From contig NZ_CP108081.1 in the NCBI RefSeq assembly GCF_036182465.1, positions 186,001-250,000 on the forward strand: DNA of 64,000 nt. Direction: 5' to 3'. Below the pieces are notes generated by a model. It searched no databases. It had not been told where the DNA came from and was given only the letters and a program-made list of their open reading frames with translations. The DNA is from Streptomyces sp. NBC_00258. Lineage in GTDB: Bacteria > Actinomycetota > Actinomycetes > Streptomycetales > Streptomycetaceae. Shown here one piece after another: positions 46,251-56,116 of the stretch (positions are counted from its first letter, which is position 1; each line of letters opens with the position of its first letter). The translations under genes and the position numbers were made by a program.

Positions 46251-49115
46251 ATGTCCGAAGCCCTCCAGCGCAGATCCCTCCTCAAGCTGGCCGCCGGTAC
46301 CGCCGGCGTCGTCACCGCCGGCCACGTGTGGCAGGCCGACCCCGCTCATGCGGTGCCGTCCCCGGCCTCCGCGGAGGCCAAGGCGGGCGCGCTCGACACG
46401 CTCGTCTTCGGCGACAGCGCGTCCGAGACGGCGCACGACCTGACCACCACGTACTCCGACGTCGTCACCGGCGGCCTCGGACAGCCGAGCCGGGCCCTCA
46501 ACCCGAAGGACACCGCGGACTTCTGGGGCGGCACCCTGGCCGCGACCATGGCCTGCCGTCCCAAGGGCACCACCTATGTGACGATCAAGCTCTGGGGCTC
46601 GGACGCCGGCGAGGACCTGGGCCGTCTGCAGCTGTTCGCCGGGGGCAAGCAGGTGGGTCACTATCACCTGGGAGCCGTCGACCCGCTCGACATCGCCGGT
46701 GAGGACCCGCGCACCCCGGAACGGTTCTACTTCCACACCCTCCCGCTACCCGCCGAACTCACCGAGGCCAAGCACTCCATCAGCCTGGAGATCCGTGCCA
46801 TGGGCCGGGTCGCCGGATACGCGCTCTCCGCCGCCGACTACTACAAGCCCATGGAGCGCCCCAGCCGTGGCGTCTACCGCCTCTACACCCACCACGAGCC
46901 GTACTTCCGGCTCACCGGCACCGACGTCACCGGCTCCTTCCCCTCCCCCGGTCTGCGTCCCTCACCGGGCAACGAGGTCGTCGACACGATCAACGCCCGG
47001 GTAACGGCCCAGGCCGCCGCCGAGGCATCGCGCACCTCGCCCCAGCTGGACCTGTGGTATCTGGAGTTCCTGGCCCGCGCCTACGCGATGCCGTCCACCG
47101 GCGCATACCGCAACAGCGCCGTGCCCCTGCAGATCACCAGCAGCCTGGACGCCGTGTACTGGAACCACCTCACGAACCAGAAGATGATCACGGACTCCAG
47201 CCAGCAGTGGATGGGGCTGGGCCGGATCGGTCTCGTCCTGCTCCAGCTCGGTGACGCGCTGAAGCCGCTGCTGGACGGGCCGGTCATCGGCTCCCCGGGC
47301 ACCATCTCCAACGCCGGTTTCGAGTTCGGCGGCTCCCTCCCCACCGGCTGGCGCTCCGCGACCTGGGCGGGCCAGGGCACCGTCACCCGGGACACCACCG
47401 TCGCGCGCGGCGGCGCCGCCTCGGCGAAGGTGACCATCCCGTCGTCGGGCACGGTCGGCCTCGCCCACAACGCGAAAATCCCGGTGGAACAGGGCACGTA
47501 CACCTACGGCGCATGGATCAGGACCGACGGCGTGGGCGCCAACGGCGCCTACCTCGACGTGCTCTTCTTCAACGCCTCCGGCGCCCTGGTCGGCGGCGAC
47601 AACAAGTTCTACGCCTCCGCGGGCACCCACGACTGGGAACACGTCACCGCCACTCTCACCACGCCCGGCACCGCCACCCAGATCGAGCTGCACCTACGCC
47701 TGGCCACCGCAGGCACCGCCTGGTTCGACGACCTGACGCTCACGCCGCCCGCCACGGCGACCGCCAAGCCCGTGATCCGCCGCGACGCGTGGGCGAAGAT
47801 GCTGCTGGCCAGCCGCGAGTACTGGCGGCAGAACTTCCCGCAGTACACCAACCAGGCCATCATCTGCGCCCTCGGCCTCTACCTCGCCGACCGGGGCCTG
47901 AGCTTCCTCGGCTCCGCGGACGCCTGGGGCGAGGCCAAGGCCCGCGACTACCTCTACCAGTCCGTGGGCCTGTCCCCCTGGCTCGGCCCGGAGCGCGCCG
48001 ACGGCACCCCGACCAAGCCCCTCGGCGGCTCGTACTACCAGGTCAGCAAGACCGGTATCTCGAAGGAACTCGGCTACGCCGGGAATTACGGAGACCTCCA
48101 GGACTGGCTCTCCCTCGTCTACGACGCGGTCATCGGCGTCGGCGGCGTCGAGGACAACAGGCTGCGCGACCATCTCGTCAGGATGACCAAGGCCCGCATG
48201 GTCTTCCGCCACCTGGCGCTGGACGCCGACGGCTACCGGACGATGCGTATCGAGGCCGTGGTCGGCTGGCGCGACGCCGAGTATCCGGGGAAGGTCTCCT
48301 ACGACGAGGGCAACAAGTGGGACGGCCACCCGTTGCGGCTCGCCGCGCTTCTGAAGGACCCGGACCTCACGGCGTACGCGAAGCAGTCCATCGCCGACAA
48401 GCAGGTCTTCGAGGTGCTCCAGGAGGCATACGACCTGGGCGCCTCCGCACGGACCAACCTCAACCTGCTGTCCACCGCCGACGACTACGCGTACATCAGC
48501 GGCGCAACCGGCAGCGCGGCCCCGCTCCCCATGGGCCCGGGGCGGCCCGACTTCGTCTTCAGCGACGAGGAGAACGGCCTGGTCGCGGTCAAGCACGGCG
48601 ACGAGATCCTCTACGCCTCGCTGTACTGGCGGGCACGCTGGGGCGTCAACCGCCTCGCCCGCGTGCACCACATCACGGCCGAGGGCATCGAACGCTCGGC
48701 GACCGTGTGGCAGGACGTCAAGTACGTCCCCGACGGCCGGGCCCACACCGAGCCCGACTGGGTCAACTTCGAGTTCGCCGTGGGCGACCTGACCATCCCC
48801 GACGGCGGCTTCCCGCCCCCCGGCGGCACACTGCACCAGGCGTTCGCCGGCCAGGTGCTGCCGCTGGCCAAGGCACCCGACGACGTGCCGGACGCCCCGC
48901 TTGGGAAGGAGACCCCGTTCGCCGGTCGCGCCTCCTTCTACCGCTGTGTGTACGGCCCGTACCTGATCGCCATGAACACCACCGCGAACCGCAGCTACAC
49001 CTTCTCCACGGAGGGCTTCGGGGCGTCCGTGGACCTGGTCAGCGGCGCCAGGGTGGGTGGCAGCGCCAAGCTGCACGTGAAGCCGGGCACGACGGTGGTG
49101 CTGCGCAGGCGCTGA
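46251..49115 (+). CDS. Tat-exported 954-residue protein with internal carbohydrate-binding module
   Basis: The start is ATG 46251 after GAAAGGACC. The N-terminus LQRRSLLKLAAGTAGVVTAG is a twin-arginine signal. Residues about 355-500 (ISNAGFEFGGSLPTGWRSAT ... IELHLRLATAGTAWFDDLTL) form a jelly-roll like the CBM4/9 modules. The flanking parts (WYLEFLARAYAMPSTGAYRN; REYWRQNFPQYTNQAIICAL; IEAVVGWRDAEYPGKVSYDE) look like a helical barrel followed by a beta-rich C-terminal domain, an arrangement seen in several polysaccharide lyases. I cannot place it in a named enzyme family. Its position between sugar-uptake and GH36 genes supports an extracellular polysaccharide-active role. Confidence 0.75.
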   Translation: MSEALQRRSLLKLAAGTAGVVTAGHVWQADPAHAVPSPASAEAKAGALDTLVFGDSASETAHDLTTTYSDVVTGGLGQPSRALNPKDTADFWGGTLAATMACRPKGTTYVTIKLWGSDAGEDLGRLQLFAGGKQVGHYHLGAVDPLDIAGEDPRTPERFYFHTLPLPAELTEAKHSISLEIRAMGRVAGYALSAADYYKPMERPSRGVYRLYTHHEPYFRLTGTDVTGSFPSPGLRPSPGNEVVDTINARVTAQAAAEASRTSPQLDLWYLEFLARAYAMPSTGAYRNSAVPLQITSSLDAVYWNHLTNQKMITDSSQQWMGLGRIGLVLLQLGDALKPLLDGPVIGSPGTISNAGFEFGGSLPTGWRSATWAGQGTVTRDTTVARGGAASAKVTIPSSGTVGLAHNAKIPVEQGTYTYGAWIRTDGVGANGAYLDVLFFNASGALVGGDNKFYASAGTHDWEHVTATLTTPGTATQIELHLRLATAGTAWFDDLTLTPPATATAKPVIRRDAWAKMLLASREYWRQNFPQYTNQAIICALGLYLADRGLSFLGSADAWGEAKARDYLYQSVGLSPWLGPERADGTPTKPLGGSYYQVSKTGISKELGYAGNYGDLQDWLSLVYDAVIGVGGVEDNRLRDHLVRMTKARMVFRHLALDADGYRTMRIEAVVGWRDAEYPGKVSYDEGNKWDGHPLRLAALLKDPDLTAYAKQSIADKQVFEVLQEAYDLGASARTNLNLLSTADDYAYISGATGSAAPLPMGPGRPDFVFSDEENGLVAVKHGDEILYASLYWRARWGVNRLARVHHITAEGIERSATVWQDVKYVPDGRAHTEPDWVNFEFAVGDLTIPDGGFPPPGGTLHQAFAGQVLPLAKAPDDVPDAPLGKETPFAGRASFYRCVYGPYLIAMNTTANRSYTFSTEGFGASVDLVSGARVGGSAKLHVKPGTTVVLRRR

Positions 49116-49125
49116 CCGTTGCTCG

Positions 49126-49150
49126 GGCCGGCGCGTGTTGCGCGTCGGCC
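49126..49150 (+). terminator. Hairpin after the Tat-exported protein gene
   Basis: GGCCGGCGCG pairs with CGCGTCGGCC (one G-T type mismatch) around TGTTG, eleven bases after the stop. It is probably a terminator of the U-tract-poor actinobacterial type. Confidence 0.5.
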
Positions 49151-49453
49151 GTTGCCCTTGATGTCGGGCTGCTGAACCTGGAGATCGTCCTGCAGCCCGA
49201 CCCCGTTATTGCTTACCGCCCGTGTCCCGACGTGGATGCCGCATGCCGCGGTCCGCTCCTACGGCCTGTCGCAGCATCAGGCTCACGCCCGGCCCGCGCA
49301 CCAGGACACGGTCTGGCCGGTTTCGGCCCCTTCATGGCCGACACCGGACCGGGCCCCTGGCCTGTCGACGGGCCCGGAACACGATCCGGCCGGCTCGGCG
49401 TCCGTATCCGGCGCCGGGCCATCCGCCCATGACCGGCTCCCGGCCGCCCTGGC
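49151..49453. other. Gene-free stretch between convergent genes
   Basis: No coding frame with protein-like composition and no clear repeat was seen between the hairpin at 49150 and the stop of the alpha-galactosidase gene. Confidence 0.5.
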
Positions 49454-51661
49454 TCAGGTCGGCGCGGCGAAGTCCGCGTCGAACGCGAGCAGTACCGCCG
49501 ACCGCTCGGCCGGCAGACCCACCCGCAGGAGGCGGCCCTGTCCGTCCCACTCGTACGTCGGCTGCGGACCGGCCGCGAACAGCACCTGCGGCCCGTCGTC
49601 TCCGGTCACCCAGAACAGCGAGACAGCAACCGTCTCCGGTGCGCCGTCGCGCCGCCACAGGGCCAGCAGAGTCGTGCCGTTCTCGGCGTTCAGCGCCAGT
49701 GCGAGCCAGCCGTCGCGCCAGCCAGGGAGCCCCAGCGGCCAGCGGGGCAGGGCGCCCGGCAGCAGGTGGCGGAAGGACTTGTAGGTGTCCACGGCCCGGC
49801 GCACCAGCGCCCCCTGCTCCTCGGTCAGCAGGTCGGGGCGTCCGCTGAGGTGGACGCGGCCGAGCATCGCCGAAACCATCACCATGCCGAGCTCGGCCTC
49901 ACCGTGCTCCGGCAGCGGATAGGCCCAGACAGCACCCTGCTCCGGAGTAACCGCGGTGGGCGCCGCGGCCGCGATGGCGGGAAGCAGGCGGAAGTCCTGC
50001 TGGTCGGTGACGGAGTGGATCGGCAGACGGGAGAGAATCGCGTGATCGGTACGGCTGCCGCCAGCTGCGCAGCTCTCCAGGACCAGGGCCGGGTGCCGGT
50101 CGAGGACCCCGTCCAGCCAGTCGAGGTATGCCCGGTTGTGGCCAAGGAGGCCGTCTCCTGGGCCATCGCCCGGACCGGGTGAGTCGGTGCCGGGGCCGAT
50201 GTCTATGTTGTAGTCGAGTTTCAGGTAGCCGACGCCGTACTCGCGCACCAGCCGGTCCACCACCGTGTCGAGGTGGGCGCGGGCAGCCGGATGGCGCAGG
50301 TCCAGCTGATGGCGGCCCCATTCCGCCAGCCGTACGCCATCCCGGCGGAAGAACGCCTCGTCGGGGAGGGCGGCGGCAAGCGGGCTGCGTACGCCGACGA
50401 CCTCCGGCTCGAGCCAGAGCCCGGGGACCATGCCCGCCGCGCGGATGTGGTCGAGCACCTCGCTCAGTCCGCCGGGAAAGCGCGCGGCCGACTCCTCCCA
50501 CTCCCCCACTGCGTCCCACCAGCCGGGCACCCCGCCGGGGCCGACGGTGCCGGGCGGCTCGTCGTCGTACCAGCCTGCGTCGATGCAGAAGTATTCGGCG
50601 CCCGCCGCTGCCGCCGCGTCCACCAGTGGTAGCAGGGCTTTGGTGCTGGGCTCGCCCATCAGGCTGTTCATGAAGTCGTTGAAGACGACCGGCAAACCCT
50701 GGTGGTCGGGGTGCGGCCGCCGGGTGGCGCGGCGGTGACGGGTCATCGCGGCGAGTGCGGCCTCGAACCCGCCCGACGGCACGAACGCCGTGGCGACCGG
50801 GACGCTGCGGAACGACTCTCCGGGGGCGAGGCGGCGACGCCACTGGTGCTCGCGATCGGTGGGGCCCGACAGGGTGAGGTACACGTCGCCGAAGCGGTCG
50901 GCTATCTCGGCGTGCCAGGAGCCGTTGTGCTCGATCTGCCACATCAGGGCGCGGCCCGTCGTAGTCTCCTCCAGACATCCCGAGGGCAGAGACTCGGAAG
51001 AGGACCAGGATCCGGTGCTGGTGAGGGCGATCCGGTTCTTGGAACCGGTCTGGCCGAACGGGACCATGCCCACGTCGTAGAGGCCTCGTTCGGCCAGGGT
51101 GGCCCGGGACCAGCGGAACTCGCCGCTCCAAGGGTTGGCCGCCAGCCACAGGGCCATGCCGTCCTCCCAGTGTTGGCCGTCGCCGAGATGGCGCGCGAGG
51201 TTGGAAAGGGCGAAGGAGGAGATGTACTCCAGGGTGAGGGGGCGGTCACCGGTGTTCTCCACGTACGCCTCGGTACCCAGGACCGGCAGCCCCTCGCGCA
51301 ATGTGCACACGGCTGTGACGTGCAGGCCGGTGGTCTCGTCGGCCATGTGTACCCGCAGGGTACGCAGGCCTGTTCCGCTCCCCCGCTCATGGTCCTCCGT
51401 GTGACCGGTGTAGCGCAGCGCACGCGCGGCGGCGCCGTCCACGTGGCGCTTGCCCGAGGTGCCGAGCCGTCCGCTGCCCGCGGTCTGGACCTCGACCAGA
51501 GGCAGAGCACGGTGTGCGAGCCGGACGCACAGTTCCGGTTCGCGCGCGGGGTCGGGCAGTGCGGCGGCCTCGCCCACGGCCAGCAGTCTCACAGGCCCTG
51601 CGGGGTCGTGCGAAAGGAGCAGGGACAGGTCGTCGGTGCCCCAGCGCAGGTAGGTGACGGA
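49454..51661 (-). CDS. Glycoside hydrolase family 36 (alpha-galactosidase-like)
   Basis: The 735-residue GH36/clan-D enzyme starts at ATG 51661, eight bases after CGGGAGTG; an in-frame GTG at 51673 overlaps that site. The N-terminal beta-sandwich is followed by a (beta/alpha)8 barrel. Its motifs are VVFNDFMNSL, FCIDAGWYDDEP, GLWLEPEVV, nucleophile YLKLDYNID (Asp about 483), LVLESCAAGG and the acid/base Asp in HSVTDQQDFR (about 550). No signal peptide is visible, so it is probably intracellular. It is divergent from the LacI regulator, with an operator between them. The substrate may be galactose or another alpha-linked sugar. Confidence 0.9.
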   Translation of the reverse strand, partial: SVTYLRWGTDDLSLLLSHDPAGPVRLLAVGEAAALPDPAREPELCVRLAHRALPLVEVQTAGSGRLGTSGKRHVDGAAARALRYTGHTEDHERGSGTGLRTLRVHMADETTGLHVTAVCTLREGLPVLGTEAYVENTGDRPLTLEYISSFALSNLARHLGDGQHWEDGMALWLAANPWSGEFRWSRATLAERGLYDVGMVPFGQTGSKNRIALTSTGSWSSSESLPSGCLEETTTGRALMWQIEHNGSWHAEIADRFGDVYLTLSGPTDREHQWRRRLAPGESFRSVPVATAFVPSGGFEAALAAMTRHRRATRRPHPDHQGLPVVFNDFMNSLMGEPSTKALLPLVDAAAAAGAEYFCIDAGWYDDEPPGTVGPGGVPGWWDAVGEWEESAARFPGGLSEVLDHIRAAGMVPGLWLEPEVVGVRSPLAAALPDEAFFRRDGVRLAEWGRHQLDLRHPAARAHLDTVVDRLVREYGVGYLKLDYNIDIGPGTDSPGPGDGPGDGLLGHNRAYLDWLDGVLDRHPALVLESCAAGGSRTDHAILSRLPIHSVTDQQDFRLLPAIAAAAPTAVTPEQGAVWAYPLPEHGEAELGMVMVSAMLGRVHLSGRPDLLTEEQGALVRRAVDTYKSFRHLLPGALPRWPLGLPGWRDGWLALALNAENGTTLLALWRRDGAPETVAVSLFWVTGDDGPQVLFAAGPQPTYEWDGQGRLLRVGLPAERSAVLLAFDADFAAPT

Positions 51662-51691
51662 CATGCGGCGCACTCCCGGGACCCACTGGAT

Positions 51692-51706
51692 AGAAAACGA
51701 TTACTG
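51692..51706 (-). promoter_or_regulatory. LacI-type operator 3
   Basis: AGAAAACGATTACTG on the plus strand (CAGTAATCGTTTTCT on the minus) lies between the divergent GH36 and LacI genes, 31 bp before the GH36 start. It shares the core CAGTAAnCGT with the two sites at 44.9 and 45.1 kb. Confidence 0.6.
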
Positions 51707-51770
51707 ATCCAGGACCCTAATTCCCGCCCACTCCCCCGGCAAGAGAGGGTCGATGCAGTAACGTCGGACC

Positions 51771-52886
51771 GTGACGGTCAACGGAAACGGTCCTCGAACA
51801 AACGCCGAACCCAAACGGGCCAGTCGCCGACGGGGTACCACCGACGGCGGCGACCGGCCCAGTACCATTCGTGATGTCGCCGCCAAGGCCGGCGTCTCCG
51901 TGGCAACCGTTTCCCGCACTCTCGCCGGCAACTACCCGGTCTCCGCCACCACCCGCACCCGGGTCATGGCGGCCGTGGAGTCACTGCACTATGTGGTGAA
52001 CGTGCATGCCAAGGCCCTGTCCGGCCGAGTGGCGGGCCCCATCGCGCTGGTCATCCAGGACATCACCGGGCCGTCGCTGGCCCATGTCGCCGCCGGGGTG
52101 GAGCAGGAGGCCGCGGACCGGGGCAGGCTGAGCCTGGTCTGCGCCACTCGCGGCGACCCGGGCCGCGAGGGCGACTTGGTGCAACTGATGCGCGAACAGC
52201 ACGCGGGCGCGGTCGTCCTGGTCGGCGGAGCGGTGCAGGACGACGCGTATCACGAGCGCATGGCCGAGTACGCAAGAGCACTGGACGCCGCGGGCTCCCG
52301 GCTGGTGCTGGTCGGCCGTCCGCCGTTGCCCGACGGCATTCCGGTGACCGTGGTCGAGTACGACAACCGCGGGGGCGCTTTCCAGGCCGCCGACCACCTG
52401 CTCACCGCCGGGCACCGACGCGCCCTCTTCCTGGGCGGCACCCCTCTGCTGAGCACAGCCGAGCAACGCCGGGCAGGCTATCTGCACGCGCTTCGCGCCC
52501 ACGGCGTGCCCTACGCCGAGGAACTCGACATGCCCGGCCCGTACACCCGTGTCTCTGGCTACCAGCGCACCCGGGAGGCACTAAAAGCCGGCCTGGACTT
52601 CACAGCGGTCTTCGCGGGCACCGACATCGTGGCGACCGGCGCGCTCGCCGCCCTGCACGAGGCCGGTCTCGACGTCCCCCGCGACATCTCGCTCGTGGGC
52701 TTCGACGACGTCCCCTTCGCCGCCGACCTCAGCCCAGCCCTCACCACAGTCCGCGTTCCCTACGAGGAGTTGGGCCGCACCGCGGTCCGACTGGCATTGG
52801 AAGGAGAGGAACGCCCGGCGGCCGACGACCACGTGGTACTGAGCACCCAACTGGTGATCAGGCAGTCCGTTCGGACGCTGCGGTGA
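51771..52886 (+). CDS. LacI-family transcriptional regulator of the polysaccharide locus
   Basis: The 371-residue repressor starts at GTG 51771. A basic 30-residue extension precedes the LacI helix-turn-helix and hinge (STIRDVAAKAGVSVATVSRT ... YHYV-like VVNVHAKAL). The rest is the periplasmic-binding-protein-like sugar-sensing domain (GPIALVIQDITGPSLAHVAA; AVFAGTDIVATGAL; DISLVGFDDVPFAADLSPAL). It diverges from the GH36 gene. The recurring 15-bp site suggests it represses GH36, the importer operon and the dehydrogenase/Tat-protein pair. The inducer is probably an oligosaccharide taken up by the importer. Confidence 0.9.
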   Translation: MTVNGNGPRTNAEPKRASRRRGTTDGGDRPSTIRDVAAKAGVSVATVSRTLAGNYPVSATTRTRVMAAVESLHYVVNVHAKALSGRVAGPIALVIQDITGPSLAHVAAGVEQEAADRGRLSLVCATRGDPGREGDLVQLMREQHAGAVVLVGGAVQDDAYHERMAEYARALDAAGSRLVLVGRPPLPDGIPVTVVEYDNRGGAFQAADHLLTAGHRRALFLGGTPLLSTAEQRRAGYLHALRAHGVPYAEELDMPGPYTRVSGYQRTREALKAGLDFTAVFAGTDIVATGALAALHEAGLDVPRDISLVGFDDVPFAADLSPALTTVRVPYEELGRTAVRLALEGEERPAADDHVVLSTQLVIRQSVRTLR

Positions 52887-53277
52887 CGGAGTACGAGGAG
52901 TCCGCTCTGCACTGACACGATCGTCAGTGGTGACTCCGGCGAACGCGGGAAAGTTCTGCCGGAAATTGTGCCAGCCGGTGACACCCGGGCCCAACCGTCC
53001 AGCAGCAGAAGCTGGGAGCCTCCCCGGCCTCCTGATGCCGGGGACGCCATCGGTGGTCGCCAGCTCGTGACGGGCGCGGTGGTACATGAGTCCGCCATGG
53101 GCGGAGACCGCAGGAAGGATCACGAGTAGCGGGGTGGAAACGGTTGCCTGACGGCGAGGGCCTGGCACGCACGGCCGTGGACTCCGGCTCTCCCGCTCAG
53201 GACAGAAATCGGTCGCTCTCGCCCCTGACAGACCCGCCGCAGCGGCCCCACCCTCGCCGCGCACGTCCTGGGGGCTG
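52887..53277. other. Gene-free stretch before the mobile region
   Basis: I see no credible coding frame and no IS end. It contains some self-complementary segments but nothing assignable. No remainder of the Tn3 transposase is visible here. Confidence 0.5.
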
Positions 53278-53316
53278 GGACTGGTAGGCGCGCATGTTGA
53301 GGTGTCGCGTATTCCT
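53278..53316 (+). repeat. 39-bp direct repeat, left copy
   Basis: It begins GGACTGGTAGGCGCGCATGT and ends GGTGTCGCGTATTCCT, and matches 57743-57781 at 36 of 39 positions in the same orientation. The two copies flank the first integrase module. It may be an attachment site or recombinase-binding site; the similar string TGCGGTGCCGTATTCCT occurs at 58279-58295 inside the end of the second element. Confidence 0.7.
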
Positions 53317-53494
53317 GATGGTGCGCGATAGCGGTGTCACCATGTGTGGTCGCCGGGGCATATCGACTCCAGGTGCCGCCGCGCGGTCGCGGACGATCGC
53401 CAGGACGCAGAGGCCGGCAGCCCAATCCCAGCAACGCCGCCCCGCAGTTGGGGACAGAATGTCCCGAGCCCAACTAACCAAATGGAGAGCCGAC

Positions 53495-53835
53495 ATGACC
53501 GTCACACAGGCCGATATCGACACCCTCACCGCCATCCACCCGCAGCTGAACGAGAACGGGTACGGCTCCAGCAACTTGCCCTCGGACACCCGTTCGATGA
53601 CGCCTGTCCGTCTCGACGAGGTTCAGGCCGCCTACGCCTGGATCGCCGAGCAGACATGGCTAAGGCGCCGGGGAAGAACTCCTCGTACGGCCTCAAGCAT
53701 GTGATGGAGGAAGCGACCCGCACGTACGTCACGAACGGAGCATTCATCGCGGCGGCACTCCTGCATGCCCCGGCCGGCCTGAAGGTCAAGCTGGACGACC
53801 TGAACCCGGCGATCGGGATCAAGACGCAGGGGTAA
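53495..53835 (+). pseudogene. Small mobile-element protein gene, frameshifted
   Basis: ATG 53495 follows GGAGAG. The first frame gives MTVTQADIDTLTAIHPQLNE-NGYGSSNLPSDTRSMTPVRL-DEVQAAYAWIAEQ. Near 53655 the protein-like sequence moves to another frame: APGKNSSYGLKHVMEEATRT-YVTNGAFIAAALLHAPAGLK-VKLDDLNPAIGI, ending at 53835. The second half also has its own ATG at 53656. The joined product (about 110 aa) resembles small proteins often carried by Streptomyces integrative elements (SYGLKH ... YVxNGxFIAAALxAG). I read it as one gene with a frameshift; two overlapping genes are possible. Function unknown. Confidence 0.55.
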
Positions 53836-53991
53836 CCCGGCGGCGCCGTCAGACCCGCCACGTCACCGCCCTCACGGGCAAGATCACCCCGTGGCGGGTT
53901 TCTGGCGTATCTGGGGCATACCCCTTGATCCCCGTGGGTTCAAGGAAATCGAAGGTCCTTCAGCCTGAACCCGCAGGTCCACCGATCTGCT

Positions 53992-54494
53992 TCAGGTCGG
54001 TAGATCCGTGGGTTCGGTTGGAACGCGAGGGTGCTGTGCAAGGCGAAGAGCTTCGGCCGTGACCTCTGCATCGACCTGTGCCAGTGTTCTGTAGCCGTAC
54101 TCGAGGACGTCGTAGTCGTCGTCCAGGTTGGCGAGTCGCTCGGCCAGAGCTGCCCGAAGCGCTGGTGGATCCGGAAGGCCAGCTCGCGTGGTGTCAGTTC
54201 GCCGGCCAGCATCCGGGCGGCAAGTGCTCGCGCGGCGGCTTCCTGTCCGGCAACGCTGCCCGCTGGGTGGAAGGTGAGGCCCAGTTCGTCGAGTGCCGGG
54301 GGAAGGAGGTCGGGGACGTCGTAGTCCGCCTCCGCGCGTGTGCACGCGGCCAGGATCCGTAGGGCAGGACTGTCGAGGCCGGCAACGAGTGCATCACAGG
54401 CAGCGGTGACGACGTCGGTTGCGCGGATCTCGCCCATGCTCCAGAGGACGGCATGGTCCTGTAGAGCGGTTGCAGCTGCTTCGGTCGAGGTCAC
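53992..54494 (-). pseudogene. Hypothetical gene at the end of module A, frameshifted
   Basis: It starts at ATG 54494, 43 bp after the large module A gene. The frame reads MTSTEAAATALQDHAVLWSM, TRAEADYDVPDLLPPALDEL and MLAGELTPRELAFRIHQRFG. Near 54150 the protein-like sequence continues in another frame as ALRAALAERLANLDDDYDVL-EYGYRTLAQVDAEVTAEALR, ending at 53992. It is an all-helical acidic protein of about 165 residues. I recognise the type as a common Streptomyces hypothetical but cannot give a function. A single base change separates the halves. Confidence 0.55.
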
Positions 54495-54536
54495 TCGCTC
54501 ATGATTGCCTTCATCGTGCGTCCGGTCGAGCAGGTT

Positions 54537-56116
54537 TCATCGAAGCTGCTGTTCAGCGGCCTGTTCCAACAGCGCCCGCGCGGAGTCCGTGTAGCGAATC
54601 GCGGTCTTCGCATCGAGTCCGAAGACCTCGGCGAGGTGGAGGGGGGCGGGGCCATGGGAGAGGGCTTCTTCGAGCTGCCGGTCGACGCGGAGCTGTTCCA
54701 GAGTGGCGGCCTGGCCGCGAAGCGGTGTGGTCAGGGAGACCGCGCTGACCGGACCGGTGCCCAAGGCGGTGAACTTGTTGATCAGCAGGTGCGGGTTAGC
54801 GGTGTCGGGCCAGCGGCAGCGTCGGTGGTCCAGCCACTCGCGGGCGACGTGCAGTGTCAGCGCGTCCAGAGGCCGCACCCGGCCGTCGATCACGAGCTTG
54901 CGATTGCCGATGTCGAGGTCGTCGAGTTGAAGGCGCCGGATCGCACCGGATCGCGCGGCGTGCACCGCGGCGAGCGCGAGGACCAGCCGGTCCGCCGGCT
55001 TGGCGACCGCGGCAACGGAGTTGTTGACGTGCTCGGGCTCCAAGGGTTGGAGGATGCCGTACTCGTGCTGGCCAACGCGGATGCGGCTGGTCGGATTCTT
55101 GAAGATGGTGCCGCTCTTCTTCGCTCGCCGAACAGCGAACGCAGCACGATGAGCCTGTGCCGTCGCTGGCTGCCGTGGAGAGCATCGAGCTGGGTGAGGA
55201 CGTCGTCGCGCGTCACCTCGCGCAGATGGCCGTAGCGGACAGACCACTCCAGCAGGACGGGACGGATCCGGTTGAGGTAGCCCCAGACCGTGGCCTCGTC
55301 GCGAGGCTGGGACCTGGGGCCACCGTCGTGCAGGAGGCGGGCCCAATGCTCCACGTCGCGGCGGATTCCGGAGGCGATGCCTTCGAGCTTGCGCTCCAGC
55401 CACTGTTCGAACGACGGCGTCCGGTCGTCTTGGAAGACGCCGATGTCGGCGAGTACTTCCACTGTGCGTTGGACGCTGAGCCCGCGGGATCGCAGGGCCG
55501 GGAAGATCTCGGAGTGCCGCACGACTTCGCCGCTGACATGGCCGGACAGCACGATGACCAGGGCTCGGCCAACGTCGAGGCGGACACCGCGAGGCCAGCC
55601 ATGCGCTTCGCCGAGACGATGTGCGGTATGCCGGGCCCAGGCCAGCCAGGGGTTGTCGAGCCGGGCATGTTCCTGGCGATTGAACCGGGTGAAATCTCGG
55701 CGGGCCTCGAACAGCGGCGGCTGGAGCCAGCCGGAGACCGGCTGGTGGGCGGGGGCCGGGTCGGGGTGGCGCGGGCGACCCCGACGTCGTCCCTGCTTAC
55801 CTCTGGGAGGGCCGGGCTGACGCGGACGATGGAGGTTGATGAAAAACAGTTGATGATGCTGCACCTTCTCCAAGTAGGGCTCCAAGACGGTGACTTGCCC
55901 CCTGGCGTCCTGACTCGCCTGATGCCAGCACAGACGGCAGTAGCCCTTCTTCAACCGCACTGTTCGCCGACAGCCCCTGCACTCGGCAGGCTCCTCGTTG
56001 CGGCGGAAACTCTCGCATGCGCCGCAGGCGCGGCCGGGCAGCACGCCCCAGCCGAAGCAGGTCGGGCAACTGGCTGGCGGTTTGCACTTGCCCGCCGGCA
56101 GAACGTAGGCCATCAC
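54537..56116 (-). pseudogene. Module A: cysteine-knuckle recombinase-like protein, frameshifted
   Basis: The N-terminus (from ATG 56116, overlapping the XRE gene stop by four bases) has four CxxC knuckles (SCPTCFGWG, ACGACES, ECRGCRR, YCRLCWHQ), then a basic linker and a helical domain resembling the core-binding domain of tyrosine recombinases. At about 55137 the frame shifts. HRLIVLRSLF continues as AVRRAKKSGTIFKNPTSRIR and then a recombinase-like C-terminal domain (LALAAVHAARSGAIRRLQLD ... VFGLDAKTAIRYTDSARALL), ending at 54537. The joined product is about 525 aa. A tyrosine remains in AIRYTD, but the other catalytic residues are not evident. It may be a decayed gene or use frameshifting. 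Confidence 0.65.
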
